A stretch of 64,000 nt of DNA from Megaustenia siamemsis (taxonomy: Eukaryota > Mollusca > Gastropoda > Stylommatophora > Ariophantidae). The number at the start of each line of letters is the position of its first letter. Position 1 is the stretch's first letter. Of the stretch, positions 12,701-23,135 are shown piece after piece. The stretch is taken from NCBI GenBank assembly GCA_032433765.1, contig JAVIAB010000008.1, forward strand, positions 37,583,491 to 37,647,490, in the 5' to 3' direction. A model generated the notes under the pieces. The model was given only the letters and a program-made list of their open reading frames with translations, had not been told where the DNA came from and ran no database searches. A program made the translations under genes and the position numbers.

Positions 12701-15700
12701 ACACATATAGGATCATGAATCTAAAGCCATGTCCCAATAACACATATAGGATCATGAATCTAAAACCGTGTTCCAATAACGCATATAGGATCATGAATCT
12801 AAAACCATGGCCCAATAACGCATATAGGATCATGAATCTAAAACCATGTCCCAATAACACATATAGGATCATGAATCTAAAACCATGTTCCAATAACACA
12901 TATAGGATCATGAATCTAAAACCATGTTCCAATAACGCATATAGGATCACGAATCTAAAACCGTGTTCCAATAACGCATATAGGATCATGAATCTAAAAC
13001 CATGTTCCAATAATGCATATAGGATCATGAATCTAAAACCGTGTCCCAATAACGCATATAGGATCATGAATCTAAAACCATGTTCCAATAACGCATATAG
13101 GATCATGAATCTAAAACCATGTTCCAATAATGCATATAGGATCATGAATCTAAAACCATGTCCAGACTGCGAACATCAGTTCAAAACTGGAGTTGCCAGT
13201 TTGGAGCACTGTACAGAGAGACATGGAAAAATAACACAGAATTGGAGTTTTTAAGTCTCCTCACACCGAGGGATATTCTGGAGAGAAGGTAAAGGTAAAG
13301 TACGAGATTGAATCTGCATCTTAGCACACGAGTTTTCACCAATATGTGCTCGGCAACCTATCCAAAAGTGTTTGAAGACTTTTGGATAGTGTCATTTCAA
13401 GTATCGAAACTCACGATGCAAGGCGGCATTCCTCACCTTCCCAGCGTAAACCCTGGTACCAATTTCTGCCAGCAGCTGGGTTGACCATGGGTGTATTTTT
13501 TTTCTAACCACAGGTACAATTTACACTGCTTCCAGTGGGAATCGAACACAGGTTGTCCGAAAGTTGGTAGCCCAACTAGGCTTTCGGGTCCCCCTTCAGG
13601 AGAGAAGATCTGAGCACTTATGGTAGTGTCTTATGTGCAATGAGAATGATCCATTGCCTAAACTAAAACTAAATGCCTATAAGAGTTAAAGAGGTTTGTG
13701 AGGAACAAAAAACATGAACAAATGGAATTCAATACACCAGGGTTACCTTAAAATATTAATCCTACTGTCAGCTCACTAGAAAAGAATAAGTAACAATTTT
13801 GAGACTTGCAAGAGGTCATAATAAATTAATGTATCATCTTTTCAATTCTTCAACGTAAGGAACCTCTTATGCATGAGACTTTAGCATGGAAAATATGACT
13901 GCTTAACATCTACAATCAAAGTCCAATATACAGTGAAAAAAGAAGGCTCTTTTTGCCATCAGCAGTGTCATATCTGAACACGTATGGAGATGGTGTCAGC
14001 CTTGACCTGACCAGTGCTTTGTTTGAACTTATTAAGATAAACTTCTAAATGTGTACATGGAAGAAGATTACATTGAAAATGGTATAGTTCATTTGCATAA
14101 AATGTTAATTTTATCTTGTATCTTTCATCAGGCTCATGTATGTATCCAGCAGACAGTCATTGATCTCTTGAACAGAGACATTGAGGTCCATGTGGTGGCA
14201 GACGCTGTTTCATCAAGGAACCAAGTTGACAGAATGATTGCTCTTGAGGTATCAAGATTCATCTGTTTATTAATTCTCCACGTATATATCATTACAGTTT
14301 CTCTGTTTTATACAAACACAAACTTTGCATACCATCCATATTTTGTAAAGGTTCATATATACCGGGCCATATATACCGTCCATATTTTGTAAAGGTCCAT
14401 ATATACCGGGCCATATATACCATCCATATTTTGTAAAGGCAACCCTATACACAAGACCAAGAAAAGTCTTACAAACCTTGCGTATCCATTATTTTGCCCC
14501 CTGGAGGAAGTAACGTTTCTGGCTAATAATGGTTGTCATCTTCTTGGCATGGCTCAATCAGTTCAGCCTCATTGTCTTCTAGATTATACTTGACCACAGT
14601 TGCCGTTAACAAATTTTAGTTAAAACTACATTTTTGCTAGTTATGTGTGTTCATGTAGCATGGTTTGTTTGCCTTGATATTAATAGTCAACTTAAAATGT
14701 GGGTTTGTTATGATTTGATTGGTTATAACTTTTATAAATAAAGCTATTTTTGCCTTTCTGCATATATTTTAAATAGAGTAGATGCAGAAAGTCATACTAA
14801 TTGTCTGTTTTTTCCTTACAAATTACCTTGTTAAACCAATAAGCCAAATTTTTATAAAAGTCTTTTCAAATTAAGAGAAACCTGTACAATATTGAAGGTA
14901 TGACTTTGCACAGAAAGTTGTATGGATAATGTCACATTTTTAGTTGATAATTATGTATAACCATTAGAAGTTTTGTTAGTTTAGTCAACAGGTCATCCTC
15001 AGTGCACATTGCACAAGTCCGTAAATGCCCAGATCTCCTCCGAAGCTCATCCCTCAACATGTAGTGACTAGCAACACCAGTGTTATGTTGGCCGCTAACA
15101 AATCTTTTCTGGATTCCTATGTAACACACCCTTCTGGCATCTCTCACCCTGACAGACTATCTGTGCAATCTGTTCATGGTTGTGGATTCAGTATAATTTT
15201 TTGAGTCTCTTTTTCATGTAACATCTCTGATGGTATCCAATGGATCAAGCAGACATCATCAACGCCCTCTGAGATGTGGGAAGAGCACAGGACTTCAACA
15301 ACCATGAGTCTATGTCACTCCTTCGGGTGAAAGAGATGGGAGTTAAGATGGGCACAACCAGAAATGAGAAACTTAGTTGGCAAATAAGAAGACTTTTCAA
15401 CCAACACAGAACTGGAGTCGTCAGTCGCTGGACACTGCAGGACTTTCTGAGGAGGGGGATCTGAACACCTTTGGATATGTTCGTAGTGCAGTGATGATGA
15501 CCCGCTAATAACTCAACAAATTCAGTCCTAAATGGCTTGTTTTAGCATGATGTTCCTGTTGTTTCTACATGACATTCTTAAATACTCTTAACCACATGGC
15601 TGCACCTGCACTCTAATGAAAATTAATCCACTTCTCAGGGCATAACACTGCATAATGTGTGAGTTGCTGATATCAGTATAAATTGTTTATTGTATAACTA

Positions 15701-16923
15701 GTGAGCTATATCAGTTTTAGTAGTTCACTTAACCATGACAAAAGCAGTCAGCTATATCAGTTTTAGTAGTTCACTTAACCATGACACAAGTAGTCAGCTA
15801 TATCAGTTTTAGTAGTTCACTTAACCATGACAAAAGCAGTCAGCTATATCAGTTTTAGTAGTTCACTTAACCATGACACAAGTAGTCAGCTATATCAGTT
15901 TTAGTTATTCACTTAACCATGACAAAAGCAGTCAGCTATATCAGTTTTAGTTATTCACTTAACCATGACAAAAGCAGTCAGCTATATCAGTTTTAGTAGT
16001 TCACTTAACCATGACAAAAGCAGTCAGCTATATCAGTTTTAGTAGTTCACTTAACCATGACAAAAGCAGTCAGCTATATCAGTTTTAGTAGTTCACTTAA
16101 CCATGACAAAAGCAGTCAGCTATATCAGTTTTAGTAGTTCACTTAACCATGACAAAAGCAGTCAGCTATATCAGTTTTAGTAGTTCACTTAACCATGACA
16201 AAAGCAGTCAGCTATATCAGTTTTAGTAGTTCACTTAACCATGACAAAAGCAGTCAGCTATATCAGTTTTAGTAGTTCACTTAACCATGACACAAGTACT
16301 CAGCTATATCAGTTTTAGTAGTTCATTTAACCATGACAAAAGCAGTCAGCTATATCAGTTTTAGTAGTTCAGTTAACCATGACACAAGTAGTCAGCTATA
16401 TCAGTTTTAGTAGTTCACTTAACCATGACAAAAGCAGTCAGCCATATCAGTATCAGTAGACCACACAGGTAGTCAGCTATAATGTTTTAGACTACTTTCA
16501 CTCAGGGTGCTGCAGGGTACCTTGGACCAATTTATTTAGGTTTTTTATTTGTTTCAGTGCAGTGCTCCTGGCTGACATATTTCATTTTGCTAGAACAATT
16601 GAAATTATGCTGTTGTGACATCCTTCTATATAAAGCTAATTATATATATATGTATATAGTCTCCTGGAAAAGCATAGAGCTGAAATTGTTTAAAATGGAG
16701 CAGTTCTGAATGAGACCCATGCTCCGTGAATTGTTGATTCATAATCCTATTTCTGGTTTTTTTATTTCCTCTACAGCGATTCAGAAATATGGGCGCAACA
16801 GTGACAACTTGTGAAGCCATACTTCTGCAACTGGTCGGAGATAAAGACCATCCAAAGTTCAAGGACATCCAAGGATTAATCAAGACATTATCACCAGATA
16901 CAGGACTTCTGAACAAGCTGTGA
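6703..16923 (+). CDS. ISOC1: Isochorismatase domain-containing protein 1-like gene (3' four exons; 5' end not in window)
   Basis: Four exons with AG/GT borders (6703-6750, 11445-11606, 14132-14248, 16777-16923) join in phase 0 to give 157 codons plus TGA. The product reads as the C-terminal part of an animal ISOC1/ISOC2 protein, a cysteine-hydrolase-fold enzyme of unsettled physiological substrate. Landmarks are [29 protein letters not shown] (holding the family's catalytic Lys), [11 protein letters not shown] (nucleophile Cys after the cis-peptide loop), VADAVSSR, and the end [17 protein letters not shown]. Human ISOC1 is about 298 residues and ISOC2 about 205, so the N-terminal region with the catalytic Asp is missing. 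It must be on exon(s) 5' of 6703, and I could not find it in 1-6700. ISOC1 fits slightly better than ISOC2 because of YPKGLGST and DKDHPKFK. The reading frame is undamaged, so the gene is probably functional. Introns of 4.7, 2.5 and 2.5 kb are filled with minisatellites and SINEs. It converges on LIS1, whose stop is about 19 kb away. Confidence 0.9.
7560..9896. repeat. 30-bp (and 27-bp) minisatellite, 2.3 kb, in the first ISOC1 intron
   Basis: Roughly 78 units of a 30-mer with core atgttcatgagtccatacac and a variable end. Three blocks differ: the left block mixes a gatgatgtttgtgag variant, the middle is homogeneous with aagaag, and the right (9250-9850) alternates 27-mers and 30-mers as a ~57-bp higher-order unit. 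Because 30 and 27 are multiples of three, frames stay open for about 200-320 codons on both strands (10-residue repeats such as [10 protein letters not shown]). I take these as by-products, since the array lies between two ISOC1 exons and has no independent coding signal. Confidence 0.95.
10930..11444 (+). repeat. Degenerate ~78-bp tandem copies of the ISOC1 exon b acceptor region
   Basis: Just before exon b the sequence repeats ttattagt.ccc at about 10935, 11205, 11280 and 11355, then the true ataattagtacccc at 11438. Stretches such as aacttgtaaattatcttta recur between them. Spacing of the last four is about 76-82 bases. Confidence 0.6.
10983..11060 (+). pseudogene. Decayed duplicate of ISOC1 exon b
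   Basis: Bases 10983-11060 align to the first ~78 bases of exon b (11445-11522): gtctagaaaa..ctgtgcc against gtctaggaag..ctgtacc, and atgtgatcaaagc against atgtgaccagagc. A worn acceptor (atatag) precedes it. Small indels and a TGG-to-TAA ending make it non-coding. It is a local exon duplication fossil, not a processed pseudogene. Confidence 0.65.
11445..11606 (+). CDS. ISOC1: ISOC1-like exon b
   Basis: The exon has 162 bases and 54 codons, with acceptor ataattag and donor gtgagt. It encodes [11 protein letters not shown], then FPKTKFSM (catalytic Lys region), a helix [13 protein letters not shown], and HHVILCGVE up to the active-site loop. A decayed copy of its first ~78 bases lies upstream at 10983-11060. 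Confidence 0.92.
11645..11760 (+). mobile_element. Possible tRNA-derived SINE relic
   Basis: The text tagctttgaggtaaggtgtc and tgtttggttcaaataa has the spacing of A-box- and B-box-like tRNA promoter elements. A T-rich stretch follows. Divergence prevents family assignment. Confidence 0.35.
12149..12411 (-). mobile_element. SINE-A, full-length copy with 13-base TSD, in ISOC1 intron
   Basis: On the minus strand it starts with a tRNA-like head, gatagctcagtggttagtga and gttcgatccc (A and B boxes). The body holds ccccaaaaatcatgtgccg and cgccacttggcatgat, and it ends in a 3' tttactttttt tail. It is flanked by agtgcacttctgt at 12136-12148 and 12412-12424. Other copies lie at 2430, 19507, 20385, 33568 and 45851. 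Confidence 0.9.
12551..13163. repeat. 39-bp minisatellite (~16 units) in ISOC1 intron
   Basis: The unit is aggatcatgaatctaaaacc followed by atgttccaataacgcatat, with few substitutions. The length is a multiple of three, so both strands stay open (13-residue repeats [13 protein letters not shown] or [13 protein letters not shown]). It lies between ISOC1 exons b and c and directly abuts a Rep-E copy. Confidence 0.95.
13164..13690 (+). mobile_element. Dispersed repeat Rep-E (my label), split by SINE-B
   Basis: Segments 13164-13288 and 13599-13690 join into one copy of a repeat with residual coding pattern: [34 protein letters not shown]. Related copies are at 14957-15250 (-), 15258-15505 (+), 30484-30870 (-) and 55417-55640 (-). 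I do not recognise the family. Confidence 0.65.
13289..13598 (-). mobile_element. SINE-B (my label) with 9-base TSD, nested in Rep-E
   Basis: A 310-base tRNA-derived SINE, minus strand, flanked by ggagagaag at 13280-13288 and 13599-13607. Its sense strand carries the B-box-like tgttcgattccca. Its 3' end is ctcgtac..cctttac. A second copy lies at 62052-62378. Confidence 0.85.
14132..14248 (+). CDS. ISOC1: ISOC1-like exon c (nucleophile Cys exon)
   Basis: The exon has 117 bases and 39 codons, with acceptor ttcatcag and donor gtatca. It begins [13 protein letters not shown], where the Cys is the expected nucleophile, and continues with [18 protein letters not shown]. It ends in IALE, in phase 0. 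Confidence 0.92.
14333..14440. repeat. Short ~43-bp tandem repeat beside ISOC1 exon c
   Basis: About 2.5 units of catattttgtaaaggtccat followed by atataccgggccatatatac. Confidence 0.8.
14957..15250 (-). mobile_element. Rep-E copy, left arm of an inverted pair
   Basis: Minus-strand translation gives [20 protein letters not shown], then [20 protein letters not shown] and [18 protein letters not shown], alignable with the copies at 30484 and 55417. It abuts an opposite-strand copy. Confidence 0.65.
15258..15505 (+). mobile_element. Rep-E copy, right arm of an inverted pair
   Basis: Plus-strand translation gives [20 protein letters not shown], then FLRRGI, a stop, TPLDMF, matching the opposite-strand copy 8 bases away. 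The two form a head-to-head inverted repeat of about 550 bases. Confidence 0.6.
15702..16482. repeat. 46-bp minisatellite (~16 units) in the last ISOC1 intron
   Basis: The unit is cagctatatcagttttagta plus gttcacttaaccatgacaaa and agcagt. Most units are nearly identical, with a recurrent acaagtagt variant, so the array is recent or homogenised. Confidence 0.95.
16777..16923 (+). CDS. ISOC1: ISOC1-like terminal exon
   Basis: The exon has 147 bases including the TGA at 16921-16923, and its acceptor is ctctacag. It encodes [19 protein letters not shown], then [15 protein letters not shown] and the C-terminus [10 protein letters not shown], close to the family's usual ending. A possible AATAAA lies at 17681-17686, beyond an antisense LINE relic, so the true 3' UTR end is uncertain. 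Confidence 0.92.
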   Translation, partial: RFRNMGATVTTCEAILLQLVGDKDHPKFKDIQGLIKTLSPDTGLLNKL

Positions 16924-17045
16924 AAGCTTTATTTTGCTCAAGAATTATAACTTTTAGTGTACGAGGTATCTATTCGTTTTAGGTTTAGAAAGTAACTAAA
17001 ATTTGAAGTATCACTTAATTTGTAGTGTTGATATCTTGTGTTCTT

Positions 17046-17440
17046 TCCTTTCTTATTTGCTTTTCAGTGCCAAAGGGAGCTATAGTTTGCAGTCTTTTGC
17101 TCTTCTATTTGCCTCTTCTGCTGTTATATTTTTTAATGTTTCTGTTACACTATTAATCTATCTTTTTTTTTGACCAACCCTTGGGTCTGGTATTTTCCTT
17201 GCGCTTGTTGAAGTCTCATTGTGCTGTATTTTGATATTTCTGTCTTATCATGTGGCCAAACCATGTTATCTGTGGTTTTTTTATGTATTTAATGGTGGGA
17301 ATTATTCATAATTTTTTTCTTCAGCTCTTCACTTCTGATCTTATCTCTCAGGCTGTTTTCTGTCAGACGTCTAGCACATTTCATTTTGGTTGTGGTTATT
17401 TTTAAAATTGTTTTTGAGTCCAGAACTGGCATTGATAGCA
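17046..17440 (-). mobile_element. LINE-3 family C-terminal fragment, antisense in the ISOC1 3' flank
   Basis: The plus text (gaccaacccttgggtctggt, catgtggccaaaccatgtta) is the reverse complement of the LINE-3 piece at 261-546 and extends into the region matched at 39184-39396. It has many stops. Confidence 0.75.
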
Positions 17441-19500
17441 CAACATTTGAATGAAAATTGAGTGAAGCATCTGCTGGTAGACATATTGAGACAGTCTTAT
17501 GTTGGATTGTAAGTTTTACTTGAAATTTGAACTTACGAACTGACCTTCAAATCATATTGAAGATGTCATTATGAAGACATTCATTAGATGTTTTTACCAT
17601 TGTGGACTTGCCATAGAATACTACTACAGGGACATATATCTTAATTACTGATCTAAATTGCAAAATCTGTCTTTACTTTCAATAAATTCACTTGATAAAT
17701 GCCAGCTGGAAAACCTCCCAATAAGCACAAATGTATTTTTTTTTTCATTCACATCTAAATTATGAATGAAACATTCATCCTCTAGCCTGGAACTTTATTT
17801 AGACAACTTTACAAGTAGAAACAGTATCAAGTTATCACGTTGTTCTAATTTGTGTCAGACATTTTATTCTTATTTTTATTTCTCATTCCAGTTCAAAATG
17901 ATTATTGTTTTTATTATTTTGTATTTTAAATACATATCTGCGTGTGTGTTGTATATTTGGTCCTGCTGAAGGCCTATTGAGCCGAAGCGTTGTTCTAATT
18001 TGTGTCGTCCATTTATTACGTAAAGCTTTAACCATACCGTTTTTTTCTATAAATTTTTTTTCATTTTTCCATCAAGTTATCACACAACTGATAATTGATT
18101 TATGATTGCCTTGAGTCAAAAAGTTTGTCGTATTAACAGATTCTGTATCTACGAGCCACAAATAGCGACTCTAGTAACCAGTGCTAGAAACTTAGAACCC
18201 AAATTTTGCGGTTTTAAATTAATTAATTGATGTCTTCACAATTATTTCAGCTGAAACCTTGTAATTCTCTTATTTAACCTCATTTATGTCTCCCTTAGCA
18301 AGTTGTCTGAACAAGCCGCATGTTTTAGATAAATTTTAATTTATTTTCTTGCTGTTATTGACAATTTTTGAAAAACTGAAAAATGGCCTGGCCACAGCAC
18401 ATTAAGCTCCTTAGTGACCAGTATGCTAAATTGAATTATCAGTGTCTTTGAATAGATTACTTCATTAACAGAATATCACTAAGAGAGAGGTTATAATTTG
18501 CACTTGAATGAATTAATATTTGTTGAAATATTCTCATCAGGTCTAAATTAATAAGGCAAGAGAAATGTAAACTTTACGTAATTTACTAAATCTAAATATA
18601 CGCCCCGTACACTAAGAGTCCAAACTATTTGATTTTCATCTCTTTTAAGTAACCTTTTTTTTTTATATTTTTTTTTTTTGGTAATGTTAACAGCTGTCTG
18701 TATTCAAATGTAGCCAATAATTTGAAGACAAAAATGTTGTGTAGAAATATATGAGAAGGGTAATAATAATTGACCTGGAACCATAACTGATGAGGTCACT
18801 TGATAATAGTGAGGAGGGATGGAGGTTAATCATTTTTTAAGGGACAAAATGTGAATATCAGTTTTTTGTTATGAGAAATTTGTGTTGTATGTTGTACAGT
18901 GAAATACAGCAACAGAAACAACCTTTAAAAATAAAGATTTACAAATGCAATGAGAGATTTTTGTTTTGATTCATTTTCTGATCATTTGAAAGATAGACTA
19001 TATTTAGCTAATTTATCTGTCTGTCCTGTCCTGTCCGTCTGTCTATCTTCAAGCCGAAGACAGGGGCAGACATTCTAGACTTGTGTCCAACGATCTTTCA
19101 ACAGTCAGACCTTGCACAAGACCTGCATCGTCTTGCCACAAGGCTGTACTTGACGAGTTGTTCAATCTCGGTGAAAGAAATGATGCTTGCTATTGTTGCC
19201 TCTCAATTTAATGTTCTATTTAAGTGTTTCTCTAGATTGACCTCTTTTTCTTTCATCCTCTGGTTCCAATTCAAGGGCCTGCTTTGAGATTCTTTAATTC
19301 CTTTGCTAATCTGCAATAAACAAATTGATGATGTTCTCAGTGGCTCTTGGTACTTACCATATGCAGTCCCTCAGCAATTGTATGTTGTATATTGATAATG
19401 CTATGTAGTAGGATGAGATATTTATGTTGCAACAGTTTTAAACCCACCAAACACTGATGATCTGCATGGACAAGCTAAATATGTGCTATCTCTTTCAATG
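17441..19500. other. AT-rich intergenic sequence with few recognisable elements
   Basis: Apart from the possible Penelope relic, no gene is seen. Bases 18290-18420 resemble 29340-29480 (agcaagttgtc.gaacaa and ttaa.ctccttagt), so they are two worn copies of an unnamed dispersed repeat. Bases 19020-19300 hold CTGT-rich simple sequence and a possible LINE tail. Confidence 0.4.
17830..18020 (+). mobile_element. Possible Penelope-like element relic with hammerhead-like core
   Basis: An 18-base direct repeat, gttgttctaatttgtgtc, occurs at 17839-17856 and 17990-18007. Between them, ctgctga (17963-17969), a ggc..gcc helix and gaagc (17984-17988) resemble a mutated hammerhead ribozyme core (consensus CTGATGA..GAAAC), as carried by Penelope-like elements. 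A weaker match lies near 48575-48600. The call is tentative. Confidence 0.3.
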
Positions 19501-19506
19501 CTAATA

Positions 19507-19632
19507 ATACCGACTACATTACCCCAAAAATCATGTGCTGAAAGTCTGTAAAAATTATGGTCACTAACACCATATTACCCATATACCACTTGGCTGACGG
19601 GGCTCTTTACTTTTTTTTTTTTTTTTTTTTTA
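19507..19632 (+). mobile_element. SINE-A, 5'-truncated
   Basis: It matches the SINE-A 3' body (attaccccaaaaatcatgtg, cgggggctctttactt-like end) and ends in a long T run at 19612-19631. The 53-bp minisatellite begins within about 10 bases. Confidence 0.8.
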
Positions 19633-19639
19633 AACTTAC

Positions 19640-20366
19640 TTCTCATGCTAAACTAAGAGACATTATTGCTGCTAGACGATGTCATCTATATCTTCTCATG
19701 CTAAACTAAGGGACATTATTCTTGCTAGATGATGTAATCTATATCTTCTTATGCTAAACTAAGGGACATTATTCCTGCTAGACGATGTCATCTATATCTT
19801 CTCATGCTAAACTAAGGGACATTATTCCTGCTAGACGATGTCATCTATATCTTCACATGCTAAACTAAGGAACATTATCCCTGCTAGACGATGTCATCTA
19901 TATCTTCTCATGCTAAACTAAGGAACATTATCCCTGCTAGACGATGTCACCTATATCTTCACATGCTAAACTAAGGAACATTATCCCTGCTAGACGATGT
20001 CATCTATATCTTCTTATGCTAAACTAAGGAACATTATCCCTGCTAGACGATGTCATCTATATCTTCTCATGCTAAACTAAGGGACATTATCCCTGCTAGA
20101 CGATGTCATCCATATCTTCTCATGCTAAACTAAGGGACATTATTCCTGCTAGATGATGTAATCTATATCTTCTCATGCCAAACTAAGGGACATTATCCCA
20201 GCTAGACGATGTCATCTATATCTTCTCATGCTAAACTAAGGGACATTATTCCTGCTAGATGATGTAATCTATATCTTCTCATGCTAAACTAAGGGACATT
20301 ATCCCTGCTAGACGATGTCATCTATATCTTCTAATGCTAAACTAAGGGACATTATTCCTGCTAAAC
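19640..20366. repeat. 53-bp minisatellite (~14 units)
   Basis: The unit is tcttctcatgctaaactaag, then ggacattattcctgctagac, then gatgtcatctata. Units are well conserved. It is intergenic and lies between two SINE-A pieces. Confidence 0.95.
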
Positions 20367-20384
20367 AATATTACGTGATTGCTT

Positions 20385-20570
20385 CCTGACCAGAAGAGTC
20401 CAGATTCAATTACCAGAAATGGCTGCCACAGTTCACCCAGCCTTTAAAAACCAGATATTTTTCTTGCAAAAAAAGACGACATCCACACCACCCAAAAATG
20501 TAATCACTAACAATATATTTCTCATAGGCATGGAGGAAACCTTTAATTTTATCCTTTACTTTGAACAAAT
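20385..20570 (+). mobile_element. SINE-A, diverged copy
   Basis: Order and spacing match SINE-A: B-box-like gattcaatta, then gttcacccagcctttaaaaa, cacccaaaaatgtaatcact, and a tatcctttac end. Substitutions are many. Confidence 0.6.
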
Positions 20571-21334
20571 GGACATACTATCTGGTTTTTACTTCATAAT
20601 TTTTGTGAAGGTTGTGTCTGCAATGCTAATGAAAGATTTTGATTCTCTCTTGTGTGGTGTATGATGTCCTTGCTCAGAAAGAACATACTGTCTACACCTA
20701 TACAAGAGATGCAGGAGACAACTCAAGCAATGCAATAAAAAAAACCACACACTCAAATAGTGTCCATATATCTATTTATTGACTGACTACAACCACAAAT
20801 AGGCAACACAAAGTTACACACACTCACACCATACACACAAAAAATCACCGACAAGTTGAATTTGTACACAAAGTTAGCTTATTAACAAAATCTTTACCCA
20901 AAAATAATTATGAAAAAAAAAAAAAGACAAGAAATAAACTACCAATTGTATTTAAAAAGAAAACTTTCCTTTTGCAATAGGCCATGAATGACAAGGGAAG
21001 CCATTCTTCTTTAGGCATTTAGACCCCAAGAATAATCCAAAATAATTGGAAATACAACATTAAAACTATCCTTGAAAGATCAAGATTAGTTTTGAAACCA
21101 ATCAGCAGAAGGAAGACAATTATCACAGGGTCTTGTTCTGTGCCCTTCATGTGACCTATTACTAGGATATGAGGTGACTGTATCAGTAAAGTCATGAGAC
21201 CTACTGTTTATCTTAAATTAAATACTGAATTGATTGAAGTGTCTTGTGGGTAGAAAACCAATTGAAAGAGATTTCGAAAGCTTAGATTTCTGACCCAACT
21301 CTTCATAAGCAAAAAAAAATTAAATAGAATCTTT

Positions 21335-21620
21335 GTATCAGTGTGAAGCCACAGTGGTGAGGTGGTTAGTGAGTCACTCATCTATTGGTGAAGTAGCCAG
21401 AATTCAAGCCCTGATGCTGTGGATTCTTTTACTGTTTTTTCTGACTAACATGACTTTTGGATGAACCCAGGCTCTTTTGGATACTGGAGATTTTCTCTTG
21501 GAGGTTGAGTGGCCAGGTAAACCACCATAAAAGTGCCAAATGGTAATAGTAAAATATTGGCACCTACTTGATATAGAATATACTAGGAAATTACTATGAA
21601 ATGACAAGTTTTAACTTTTT
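21335..21620 (+). mobile_element. Probable old SINE-A-like relic
   Basis: The tRNA-like head gtgaggtggttagtgagtca and B-box-like gaattcaagcc are followed by gatgaacccaggctcttttg, comparable to gttcacccagccttaaatgg of SINE-A. Heavily diverged. Confidence 0.4.
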
Positions 21621-23074
21621 CATCACATCTCTAATGATCACTGTCTTCTCGCACTATTTGTACACTGAGACAGAGATTTTGTCGGTCATGAGTTAAGATG
21701 AAGCTCTCCAGAAAGCTGACATCACAAGAGGCTGGCTAATATGTTCAAGATTATCTTAGTCCCCATTATAGCAGAATCTGTTGACTTTGGATTGCAATGC
21801 CTGCTAAAACAGGAAAGCTCAATTTTCCAATCAGAACTGGGAAATAAAGAAATTCACCACAGCCCATCATGTGTCTAAGAATAAACAGGCAACATCAACC
21901 GTGGTATTAACAACTCAACTCCACCCACTCCTAATGTAAATCACAAAATAAAAATTAAGTTCTGCATAACAAACTGCTAACATGTTCAAATCCTATTGCC
22001 CTGTAGGTTTGTAATTTGTTTTATTCTATGTAGTTTTGATTTGTTACCTCATATATATAATATCACATTGAAAAACTGTGGGCTAATTTTATTTTTATTA
22101 GTGAAATCGACACTGAGTGGCTATTAATGTATATGATCTAATGTTTCTTGGTGAAGACTACGCTGTAAGGTAATCCATTTAATATTTGTGCTTATCTCCA
22201 AGGTAATTAATGAATACAAGATGATGTCTGCTGTCTACTGTTTGTAAAAAAAAAAAAAACTAAATGAAAAACAAAATACCAGTCAGTGCACAAAAAGGAG
22301 AAACAGTATTGTTGTATTCAGCACATCAATTGGATCACTTTTCAACTGAAATAACATTTTCATGTTTCATATTAAGTGTGTAATTGATAATTTTGTTGAA
22401 AAGTGCACAGAAAATTTCATGGACAAGAATAAAATGCACGTGAATAAGATACATGTGAGGACACAAAAAAGGTTCCAATAAAGTGTGCAACATGTGAGAC
22501 TTGTCAGTTGAATATTACAAGTTACGGTGCCCTGCACAACACAACTTACATTTTAATACAACATATCAGCACTTGAGTAATTATTCAAATTGTAACACAT
22601 ATTTTTTGTTCGGGGTTTTCAGGGTAAAGCTTTTCAAATTATTCTAACAGATTCATACATTAAAGACATCTGTATTTTCAGGAATACAGAAAGATACTAA
22701 ATTTGACATAAAAACTATAATAAATATATGATTTACATAAAAAAGCACCAACCGAGTATGGACTTTTAATATGAGCAAATGAACATTACAAACAAGAATT
22801 TAATACACATGAGAAGGGAAAAGAAAAGCAGTAAAAATGTGACCAGTTATCTAGTCACTTGGGCTATCTATTTATGAATAATTGTTATACTTTTATAGGA
22901 GCAATGAGCTGGTTAGTTCTCCATGCGGCAAGACTCTATGTCAAAAGGTGCAGGTGCAATCTTAATTCAGGCTTCCTATTATATTTAGCATTTTTGTTAA
23001 CCTTTTCTAACTCAAAAGTTTGTTTCTGTTTATTATTTATGTTTATAAGGCTTGAGTGTTCTCATGATTATTAT
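21621..23074. other. AT-rich intergenic sequence, nothing recognised
   Basis: No open frame with family resemblance, no tandem structure and no clear transposon ends seen. Confidence 0.5.
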
Positions 23075-23080
23075 ATATGA

Positions 23081-23132
<52 letters not shown>
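23075..23132. repeat. (AT)n microsatellite at a LINE 3' end
   Basis: The pure AT alternation directly adjoins the 3' end of the minus-strand LINE-2 piece, where other copies have (GATA)n. Confidence 0.95.

Positions 23133-23135
<3 letters not shown>

Noticed and set aside
12504..13254. Open frames of 13-residue repeats ([13 protein letters not shown] / [13 protein letters not shown])
   Set aside because: This is a frame-preserving 39-bp minisatellite, open on both strands; the downstream continuation is Rep-E, not an exon.
15702..16482. Possible CRISPR-like or satellite centromeric array
   Set aside because: It is a contiguous 46-bp tandem repeat without spacers, under 1 kb, within an intron.
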